Positions 55,716-64,000 of a DNA stretch of 64,000 nucleotides are shown in pieces; position 1 is the stretch's first letter; every line of letters starts with the position of its first letter. The position numbers were made by a program, and so were the translations under genes. Origin of the DNA: Diphasiastrum complanatum (Eukaryota; Streptophyta; Lycopodiopsida; Lycopodiales; Lycopodiaceae); NCBI GenBank assembly GCA_029204225.1, contig CM055100.1:58152236-58216235 (forward strand), given 5' to 3'. The notes beneath the pieces were generated by a model, which was given only the letters and a program-made list of their open reading frames with translations, had not been told where the DNA came from and did no database searches.

Positions 55716-57004
55716 AACTATATATTGAAAAGAGTCGATATAGGTATGTTATTTGACTATACCTTGAAGTATAAGGTAAACATTATTACATAAGATTCTT
55801 GCTTTGGTAGAAGAGAACAAGTATGTGTTATAATTACAATTCGAAGTTAAGGATGCTATACGATATATAATGAGGGCATAATGTATTGCTTTTTCTTAAA
55901 GAAAACACACATTTCATGGGAATAGCATGGCATTTTCTCAAGATAATACGTCGACAATCATTCATGTATGCTTTTTTGAATAAATTCAAGTTACGCATAA
56001 GCCACATATGTTATGTATACGATTTTTGACAATTTAATCATTTAAAAAGAGGACGTATTCTTTTCTAGACTTAGTTTGTTAAATGATGGTTCTTTCTACA
56101 CTACGGGAATGTTGATTTATTTATGTGTTATCATAACACAAACCTTACCATAAAACTATACTTTCAAACTTTGAAAGCATAATTAGGTATAGCATGGATA
56201 TGCATAAGATACATAATTTCTTACATAAGAATTAGTATGGCATGGATTTGCCCTAATACCTTAATAAAAAAAATCTTTACATTCCCTAATGAGTCGTAAA
56301 TAAACCTATCCTTAATGTGAACCAACCTACCATGGACCTACCATGGACTGACTTGGACGTTCTTGGAAAGCATGGATATGCTCAATCCGCAGTGTTAGCG
56401 ATACATTTTGTGTAAGCAAATGGGTGCAAGAATTAGTATGACGACACAGATGTGCCCTAATACCTACGTATTCGCATTATTCAATCATGGTAATAACCTA
56501 CTTTGCCCACGTAGGTGTCTAAACCATCATACTAGGTTTCTGGTGAGATATGACTGGAAAGGAGTATGGATAGTACTGTGCGTGACTTGCCTTTCTAGAC
56601 AATGCTCACATGGGTTAGAATGGCATGGATTTGCCCTAACACCAACACATGTGTCTACACCATAAATTTTAGCTATACTGAGATATATACGATTAAAACT
56701 TTACGTACATTGTCTAAAACAAAGTTGGCCTCAATTTGCCAAATATAGAAATGTAGCAAATATGATCAAACTAGTTGAATCTTTCACAAAAATCAAACTA
56801 ATATTTTTGTATGTGCCTGTGCAAACCTGCTAGAGATGTTGTTAAGCACATTTGACCTTCCTCTTTATTAGACAATAAATGATTGACGCCTCTAATGAAC
56901 TTGCCAAAGAACCTTCTACCAAAGTCTTAGCACATCTAGGGGATGCTGAAAACATCTGTGAGATTGAACATTTATTGAAAAGGCCGAGTTTCTCTACCCT
57001 CCAA
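55716..57004. other. No supported gene
   Basis: AT-rich. Words such as GCATGGATATGC and ATGGATTTGCCCTAA recur (56190-56650), suggesting an old degenerate repeat. No ORF with a motif. Confidence 0.5.
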
Positions 57005-57691
57005 TGTGAAAAATTGCCTACATTGGCAAATCTAGCCATGTAGAATATTGTATATTTTGTCAATATTGTTTGTTGGTTACTTGAATGGCCAAAGTGCCAC
57101 TTGTACATACACACCTAAAGTAGGTTACCACGAGTCAAGAGGAGTGGTTGTGTCTATTTGGTAGTGATTCCTACTTTGTAGGATCTAGACCATGATTTAT
57201 GATGAGATTTGTACCTACCATGCACCTACCAAGCATGACTCTTGGATCTAGGCTAGGGTTTTCACATTAGGACAAGAAAGTGGAGTCTACTTCCTTATTA
57301 CATGCTGGATTTTCACCTAACTTTGCAAAGGAAGTGTGTTTTACTATTCCCATTCTCCATAGTGAGAAGATAGAAACTTTTTGGAGCCTCAAGGAGAAAC
57401 TCGAGTTACCTCTCATTGTATGGTGATTATTCTTGATTTCCAATGAAACCCAGCTTTGGCACTTTGTAAACACTATCTACAGGCCGTACTACAGCCTTAT
57501 TTCCACACGTGTGGAGTTGGATTATACTATTTGATCAATGCTTTGATTGTCTCTACTTGTTTCCAATCAAGTTGCTAAACTAGATCTTGTTTTCTGATGA
57601 CTAGTTTCTGATAGATTGTTTAACAAGCATACAATCATCTTGTGGATCATTCAAAGATCCATTTATGGTCCTTAGTACTGTACTTTTCACA
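57005..57691 (+). repeat. C5 5' LTR
   Basis: This is 687 bp, TGTGAAAAATTGCC ... TTTTCACA. The palindrome TCCACACGTGTGGA is at 57502-57515. Confidence 0.9.
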
Positions 57692-58323
57692 TGGTATCAG
57701 GGCCAAGTACAAGGCCATTGATCTGTGTTTGAATCTAATCCAGTTTTAGCAGGTTTTGGTGCAAAAAGCTAGTGTTGGAAGGGCGAGCTGGTATCCAGGT
57801 TTTGGTGAGGGGATTTGATCCCAAACTTTTTCAGGATCAAAATCCATACTGTTCACACATGTGGGAATCTCTGAACCATCATTTAATAACCCATATTCAT
57901 TGGATCATAGAAAATTCATCTGGTGTCAGTTTAATGTAATTTTTGGTGCAAATCCTAGAATAAGCTACCAAGATCACTTGCCATTGATTAGTTTTGAATT
58001 TGTTTCATGAAAACTAACTAATCTAGGCTGATTTCAGACCTTCTTAAAGTGGAAACCAGGTCTTGAAAGTACATCAAAGTGAATGAGAGAGATAGAGTCA
58101 GTTTTTTGTCCAAGAATAGCCAAGATTGGCAAAATTTGCTTGAGTGTAGTTTTTATCTCATCTTATCTTCATTCCAGCTTGTGAGGGAGTGATAGAACTA
58201 TGATTACAAATCCATCTGTTGGATTAGAAGTCAACATTTGAGTGAAACACTGCAAGTTAAAAACCTTTGTGAGTTTCAGGTCCAAACAAATCTATATCTT
58301 GTGTGTAGAATCTTGCTAGTAAG

Positions 58324-59811
58324 ATGGGATCAATGGGAGCCTACCTTCTAGAAGCTAGTGAGAGGTTAAATTCTACCAATTATGCTATTTGGAAAGTGAG
58401 GATGGAGTCACTAATGGTGCTCCAGGATCTTTATGAGTTTCTAATAGATGATGAAGATGAACCTCTAGGTGCACAGGAATTAGTGAGATACAAGAAGAGG
58501 TCTAGGCTTGCACTTCACTGTATTAAGATGAATGTAAGCAATGATCTTTTAAGGGAAGTATCATCATGTAAGAGTGCTAAAGACACTTGGGAATCTTTAA
58601 AATCTATCTATGAGTCTAGTAACACTTCGAGGGTTCTCATGCTTAGGAAGCAGATTCTACAAAGCATGAAGAGGAGTGATGAGAGTGCACAAGATTATGT
58701 GCTTAGAATCAAGTCTCTCAATAGGGAGTTAGCTTCTATTGGAGAGAAGATTCAAGATAGTGAGCTTGTTCAGATTGTCCTCAATGGTCTAGGGAGTGGC
58801 TTTACAAATTTGGTCCAAAGCTTTGCAATCCAAGACACTTTGCCTACTATAGAAAAGCTACACAGTGTATTAGTAGCTGAAGAGTGTAGGATGTTGCATA
58901 CCAATGCAAGAATGAATGCTATTTCTCTGCAGGATGGTGATGAGAAAGCTAATTTCTCATTCAAAAGCAAGAAGAAGACCAATGGCAAGAAGAGGCACTT
59001 CAAGGAGACCAAGGAGAAGGATGAGGCTTCAAGCTCAAAGGGCAAGATCAAAGACAAGTCCAAGTACAAATGCTTTTTTTGTGGAAAGAAAGGACATTTT
59101 GCATCAGAATGTCTCAAGAAGAAGAAGGCACAAGAGAGCAAACAAAGCAACATTGCACATCAGGAGGAGGAGGAGGATGAAGAGTCATCCTTGATGGTTT
59201 CCAACAAACCACCATCATCCAAGAGCAACACCAATGATTCTTGGTGGATTGATAGTGGGGCAAGTTCCCACATGACATATCAAAAGGACATATTCTCCAC
59301 CTTACTTTCTTACAATGACTTACATAGATCAATCTATACTGCAAGTAGCCAAGAATGTAAGATAAGTGGAATAGGAACAATTTCCTTGTATGTGGGATCA
59401 TCCAAAAGGATGAACCTTGATAATGTTCTTTATGTTCCTAAGTTAACCAAGAATTTGCTTAGTGTTGGCCAGTTAATGGATAATGGCCTAGATGTACAAT
59501 TTAAGCATGGAGTTTGTTCCATCCTTAGAAATGATGAATATATAGCCAAAGGCTTTAAGCAAGGTAGATTGTTTAAGCTTGATGCTAATATTGCAGTGGA
59601 GAGTGTTAACTTGGCAAAGGTGGAGCTATCAAAGGTGGAACTAAGGCACAAAAGGTTGGGCCACCCCAACTACAAAGCCATGGAATCTACGGTTGCAAAG
59701 GAGCTTGCAGTTGGACTCCCCAAGCATTTGTCAAAGTGTGGGAAGAGATGTGAAGCATGCAGCCTCTCAAAGGCTCACAAACTACCCTTCTCAAGATCTA
59801 CATCAAGATAA
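58324..59811 (+). pseudogene. C5 gag, zinc knuckle, protease, pre-integrase
   Basis: Start MGSMGAYLLEASERLNSTNY. UBN2 gag; basic KKKTNGKKRHFKE linker; knuckle CFFCGKKGHFASEC (residues about 251-264); protease SWWIDSGASSHMT (about 309-321); finger LRHKRLGHPNYKAM ... CEACSLSKAHKLPFSRS. Ends at TAA 59809, one in-frame stop; integrase continues in the same frame. Confidence 0.85.
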
Positions 59812-59835
59812 AACTCTCCTCTTGAACTCATCCAT

Positions 59836-60816
59836 TTGGATGTTCATAGTTTTTCACATGAGTCTAACGGTGGTGCCAAGTACTATGTAATCTTCATTGA
59901 TGACTATTCTAGATTTTGTTGGATGTACCTCTTGTCTAGCAAATCAATGGTGTTTGATTCTTTTGTAAAGTTCAAGACTTTGGTAGAAAATCAACTTAGT
60001 ACCAAGATTAAGGTGTTAAGGAGTGATAATGGAGGTGAATATATCTCCAATAAGTTGATTGACTTTTGTAGTTCTAATGGCATAAATAGGGAGTTGTCAT
60101 GTCCATACACCCCTCAACAAAATGGAGTGAGTGAGAGAAGAAATAGATCTCTTTGTGAGTGTGCTAAGGCCTTAAGGCTAGATGCTTCTCTATCCAAACC
60201 ATTTTGGGGTGAAGCAATAACTTGTGCTAACTATTTGTGCAATAGATTGCCAAACCAAGCCATTGGAGGAATCACACCATTTGAAGCTCTATTTGGAGAG
60301 AAGCCCAATCTCAAGGATCTCAAAGTTTTTGGATCCACTTGCTATGTACACCAATCCTTGGATAAGAGAAGGAAGGATGATGCAACATCCATCAAAGGCA
60401 TCTTTGTGGGATATGGTGAGAATAGCAAAGGTTATAGAGTCTTCAACCCCATCACTAGCAAGGTGATAGTGAGTAGGGATGTTATTTTTGATGAAGGACA
60501 TGCTTGTGATTTGGATGATAATGCTACTAATCATCTTGATGCCAAGGATCATGCTAGGATGGAGGAGGAGCTTCCAAGTGAAGAAGAACTTGAGGATCCA
60601 CCTCAAGATGCAAGAATTCCAAGAACTCCAAGAACTCCAAGAAGATCTACAAGGGCAAGATCCGAGCCATTGAGGCTCACCTATGATGGTCAAGGTGATC
60701 AAAGGGAAGGCTCATCATCTTTCACATCTTACACCTTTCTTACTTCAATGTTAGATGAGCCAACATGCTATGAAGATGTTGTAAGTCTAAAAGTTGGATG
60801 GATGCTATGCAAGTAG
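59836..60816 (+). pseudogene. C5 integrase
   Basis: FIDDYSRFCWMYLL, RSDNGGEYISN and TPQQNGVSERRN give the D...E pattern of copia integrase. The first catalytic D lies at HLDVHSF, just before this frame is usually counted. The carboxy part continues to VVSLKVGWMLCK, where a one-base change near 60795 shifts the frame into RT. Confidence 0.85.
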
Positions 60817-61759
60817 AGCATGATGCTCTTATTGAGAATCATACTTGGGATCTTGTGGATCTTCCTCAAGGAAAGATACCTCTTGATTGCAAGTGGGTGT
60901 TTAGGTTGAAGTATAATCAAGATGGATCAATAAGCAAGCATAAAGCTAGGCTTGTTGCCAAAGGTTTTTTACAAACCAAAGGCATTGATTATGATGAGAC
61001 TTTTGCTCCTGTGGCTAAGCTTGTTACTATCAGGTTGATCATTAGTCTTGCTACAACCTTCAATTGGGAGCTATTCCAACTTGACTTCACAAATGCATTC
61101 CTCAATGGTTATTTGGATGAAGAGACCTACATGAGGCAACCCGAGGGCTTCATCAAGGCAAGCATGAAGGAAAGGTGTGTTTTTTGAAGAAGAACCTTTA
61201 TGGGCTCAAGCAAGCACCTAGAGCATGGTACTCTAGGCTAAACTCTTTGCTCATTTCCATCAATTTTGTAATGAGTGCTTATGATCCATCATTGTATATA
61301 GGTTCTCATGATGGCATGATCATTATTCTTGTTTTGTATGTAGATGACATTATCTTGAGTGGTAATGATCTAGATGGAATTAGAGATGTAAAAATTGCTC
61401 TAGCAAAAGAGTTTAAGATGGTAGATCTAGGCCTGTTGAGCTTCATTCTTGGAATAGAGGTTATTAGAGGATGTGATTTTAGCTTCATTTGTCAATATAA
61501 ATATGCTACATCCATCCTAGATAGATTTGGAATGAAGAATTGTAAAGGCATTGAGACACCAATGGAGCAACATGTAAAAGCATCTATTGGTTGTGATGAA
61601 GCATCCTTTGAGGACATCACATTATATAGAAGGCTTATTGGCTCTTTGATCTATTTAACTATAACTAGACCTGATCTAAGTTATAGTGTTGGAAAGTTAA
61701 GCAAAATTCATGCAAAGTCCTCTAGTTTCACATTGGAAGATGGCCAAAAGAGTTCTTAG
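60798..61759 (+). pseudogene. C5 reverse transcriptase, two frames
   Basis: First frame 60798-61187 (MDAMQVEHDALIENHTWDLV, FQLDFTNAFLNG). A shift near 61180 leads to the second, 61175-61759, with LYGLKQAPRAWYSRLN and VLYVDDIILSG, so the catalytic aspartates stand. A third shift near 61705 passes into RNase H. Confidence 0.85.
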
Positions 61760-62354
61760 ATACATTTCATTCACTAAGAATTTTGGTATTTTGTATAGAG
61801 GAACTAATCTTGGCTTAAGAGCCTATAGTGACTCGGATTTTGCAGGTGACAAAGTGGATAGAAGATCAACAAGTGCCTTTTTCCCCTTTCTATGTGATGG
61901 AGTAGTATCATGGCTTTCCAAAAGGCAAGATACCATCTCCCTATCTTCCACAGAATTCGAATACAAGGCCTTGACATCAACATGCAATGAGGTCTTGTGG
62001 CTCAAAAGACTATTGGTGGAGCTTAATGTCATGGAGGAGGAGATCCCTATCATCTATTGTGACAACCAATCAGCCCAATCACTTGCAACTAATCCTACAT
62101 TCCATGCAAGGAGCAAACACATCGAAATTGCTCATCATTTCGTGAGGGAAAAAGTGCAAGCTAAAGAGATCAAGCTCCAACACGTGCCATCATCAAGTTG
62201 CTTGGCTGATTTGTTTACTAAACCTTTACCTAAAGATTCATTTGTCAAGCTTAGATCTTCAATTGGAGTTATTGATAAAAGCATTGTGATCTCCAAGGCT
62301 AGATTTGAGGAGGAGTGTGAAAAAATGCCTACATTGGCAAATCTAGCCATGTAG
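61710..62354 (+). pseudogene. C5 RNase H
   Basis: KRVLRYISFTKNFGILYRG, YSDSDFAGDKVDRR, SLSSTEFEYKAL (the usual A after E is F here) and IIYCDNQSAQSL. The frame runs through the PPT (FEEECEK) into the first bases of the LTR, ending at 62354. Confidence 0.85.
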
Positions 62355-62504
62355 AATATTGTATATTTTGTCAATATTGTTTGTTGGTTACTTGAATGGC
62401 CAAAGTGTCACTTGTACATACACACCTAAAGTAGGTTACCACGAGTCAAGAGGAGTGGTTGTGTCTATTTGGTAGTGATTCCTACTTTGTAGGATCTAGA
62501 CCAT
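62316..62504 (+). repeat. C5 3' LTR, truncated
   Basis: 189 bp matching 57005-57194; identity ends after GACCAT, where LINE sequence begins at 62505. Confidence 0.9.
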
Positions 62505-63028
62505 CGCTTCTCTTGGTGTGAAGGCAGAGCGAGGCAGTAGGTCACCATGTGTGGAATCAGCAACAACAACATCTGCCAAAGTACAAAGCCCATCCCGAGA
62601 GAGGACAATGTCAACACACCTATGGGAAGAGTGGGACGCGGCAGAAGGAAGGATATGAGACTACTCTCTAAGGACATGGAATACTCCATCTCTGGCTATA
62701 GCAGCCACTGCATCTCTAACAACATCATGTGTAGCAGTGCGCTCACTCCTAGAAGGACAATGGAGGAGGTGGATAGCAAGAGCATCAATAGGGTGACCGC
62801 AAGCACACCTGGAGAGACCCAAGGCTGAAGGATGAAGTAGCTCCAAGCGAAGACAAAGAGCAGTGGTGAAGATGACTGAATACAACCGAAAGAAAAGAAT
62901 AACAGGCCAAGCTGACAACCAAGCCCCCACACCTAGACCCATACAAGAAAGAAGTCGAGCTCGATGCAACACCGAAGGAGCCTCAGTGATGAACACTTTG
63001 TCAGAGGCACTTGATGCTCGCAACTCAC
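62505..63028 (-). pseudogene. LINE carboxy-terminal segment: CCHC knuckle and RLE-type motif
   Basis: Minus-strand text: GAWLSAWPVILFFRLYSVIF, then the knuckle SRCACGHPIDALAIHLLHC (C-x-C-x9-H-x3-C), HDVVRDAVAAIARDGVFHVL, one TAG, then HRCVDIVLSRDGLCTLADVVV. The last pattern (D-x9-10-ADVVVAD after a basic residue) resembles the K/RPD-x-DVT core of restriction-like endonucleases of R2-type LINEs. It is joined at 62505 to the broken C5 LTR without a poly(A) tail. Confidence 0.65.
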
Positions 63029-64000
63029 AGGACTTTTAGCCTCAAGGAACTCCACGTCTCCACCATCGTCTTCATTGCATCCTACATCTTGGGCAAGTTG
63101 GTGAGTATTCTCGTGCTGCTCGAGCTTTGGCTCCTCTCACACCCGCTCCCTCTTCTGCTGATATTGTTGCTGCTCTCCAAGCTCTTCATCTTGCTTCTAA
63201 AGGCATTCTTCCCTTGTTTGTGGAGGACTTTGTGTCTGATGTTAACTTGGTGCTTGATCTTGATTCTTTCTCTCATGCCTTCCATCGTAGTCCTTGTCTT
63301 GTTGTTGGTGTCCCTCCAGTTTGGTCTATGAATACCTTCATGATTGCTTTCCACTTGAGGACTCTGATAGTGGCTGTGTTCAACTCTTTTAGGTCTACTC
63401 TTTTATCGCCTCTGGTCACATTTCTTCTTTTGTTGCACGTCTTTTGTCTGAGTCTCGTTTGATCTCCATGACTAAAGCCTCGGGTGGCATCTGTCCCATC
63501 GCTGTTGGCGAAGTCCTCCTCCATCTTGTTAGTCACTCTATCTATTTTCAGTTTCAACAGATTTTTGCCTCTTTTCTCTCCCCTCATCAGTTTGGCATCT
63601 CTACTCCTAGTGGCTGTGAAGTTGTCATTCATGGTTTGTGTGCCACACTTGATCTCCATTCTGACTGGGTTGTTTTCCAAGTGGATGTTTCCAATGCCTT
63701 TAACTCTATTTCTAGAGCTGCAATATTTTGGGAGATGCGTGCACATGGTTGATGGTGAGTTGGCTCAGCTTATTCCATTTGTGCAGTTGTTCTATGCTAC
63801 TAAGAATCCCCTCTTTTACAGTCATCATGTGTGCTTTGGGGATCTTTCTACTATCTAGGTATCCGTCAAGGTGATCCTTTGGGTAGTCTTCTTTTCGCTC
63901 TGGCTCATTTTTGTGCACTTCGAGCTTCTGCAAAGGCCTTTCCAACTTTTTTATTTCCTTCGGTTGCTGATGACACTCATATCATTGGTCTTGTTCCTAC
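63029..64000 (+). pseudogene. LINE reverse transcriptase, partial, runs off the right edge
   Basis: Plus-strand pieces in three frames: APSSADIVAALQALHLASKG; KASGGICPIAVGEVLLHLVS; HQFGISTPSGCEVVIHGL; DWVVFQVDVSNAFNSISR (RT motif with the first D); LAQLIPFVQLFYATKNPLFY; IRQGDPLGSLLFALAHF; and FLFPSVADDTHIIGLVP, the active site as V-A-D-D rather than Y/F-A-D-D. RT blocks are in order, with stops/shifts near 63393, 63750 and 63856. It is oriented opposite to the carboxy-terminal segment beside it. Confidence 0.75.

Larger units (their letters stand above)
57005..62504 (+). mobile_element. C5: Ty1/copia element with truncated right LTR
   Basis: 5' LTR 57005-57691, PBS TGGTATCAGGGC (57692-57703, one base off the usual), gag-pol with one stop and several shifts, PPT GAGGAGGAG (62307-62315), then only the first 189 bp of the 3' LTR (62316-62504), where LINE sequence begins. 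No target duplication remains. Confidence 0.9.

Noticed and set aside
1-64000. CRISPR arrays, rRNA or tRNA genes, prokaryotic-style operons
   Set aside because: None seen. The only regular tandem array is the contiguous minisatellite at 30.1-30.8 kb, which has no spacers.

Overview
The window looks like a non-genic, retrotransposon-packed stretch of a land-plant nuclear genome. The evidence is a series of nested Ty1/copia elements primed by tRNA-iMet (PBS TGGTATCAGAGC) and Ty3/gypsy elements with plant-type PBS sequences, a chromodomain-bearing gypsy remnant, plant-type splice signals around a few possible exons, and almost no other coding sequence. There is no operon structure, no rRNA or tRNA gene and no CRISPR. 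The species cannot be read from the sequence. The very high element density and the unusual LINE suggest a large plant genome (fern, gymnosperm or similar), but that is a weak inference.

Layout. 1-9.8 kb: a complete non-autonomous copia element (E1, 1356-4430, TSD acttc), three possible minus-strand host exons (1-120, 5971-6091, 6980-7472) and a decayed LINE 3' end (7930-8760). 9.8-16.8 kb: a copia tail and E2 (10478-16813, minus), a non-autonomous copia element that keeps gag and protease but carries an unfamiliar ~2.3 kb module instead of integrase/RT/RNase H. 17.3-18.4 kb: a gypsy element reduced to its ends. 18364-24499: C3, a complete copia element (TSD ataga) with three disabling mutations. 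It sits in sequence that probably includes the LTR of a minus-strand chromovirus (24.5-26.5 kb) whose RT/RNase H was deleted. 26.5-40.8 kb: a tangle of two gypsy families, 'R' (LTR about 1150 bp) and 'LTR2' (LTR about 820 bp). The LTR2 element (E4) has gag without protease, RT-RNase H, integrase and a long additional ORF. Its two LTRs are inverted relative to each other, yet their flanking 5-mers (acatc and gatgt) are reverse complements, which points to an inversion. 41.5-44.3 kb: E5, a 5'-truncated second copy of the E2-type non-autonomous copia. 44.3-51.9 kb: gypsy E7, whose gag is split by E6 (44742-50602, TSD cgcac), an intact copia element with apparently identical 653-bp LTRs and one open 1316-codon gag-pol ORF. 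51.9-55.7 kb: R-family internal region and 3' LTR inserted in an inverted gypsy gag. 57.0-62.5 kb: C5, a mutated copia element with a truncated right LTR. 62.5-64 kb: two LINE pieces in opposite orientation; the carboxy-terminal piece carries a CCHC knuckle and a restriction-like-endonuclease-type motif.

How the parts relate. E6 is the only element here that looks capable of making all its proteins. E2 and E5 have the same kind of gag start, PBS, LTR termini and C-terminal tail, so they are plausible dependants of E6-like elements. The most interesting leads are the shared E2/E5 module, the additional ORF of E4 behind its own TATA box, the extended G-box palindrome recurring in the transcribed part of several copia LTR families, the 24-bp minisatellite at 30.1-30.8 kb, and the RLE-type LINE.
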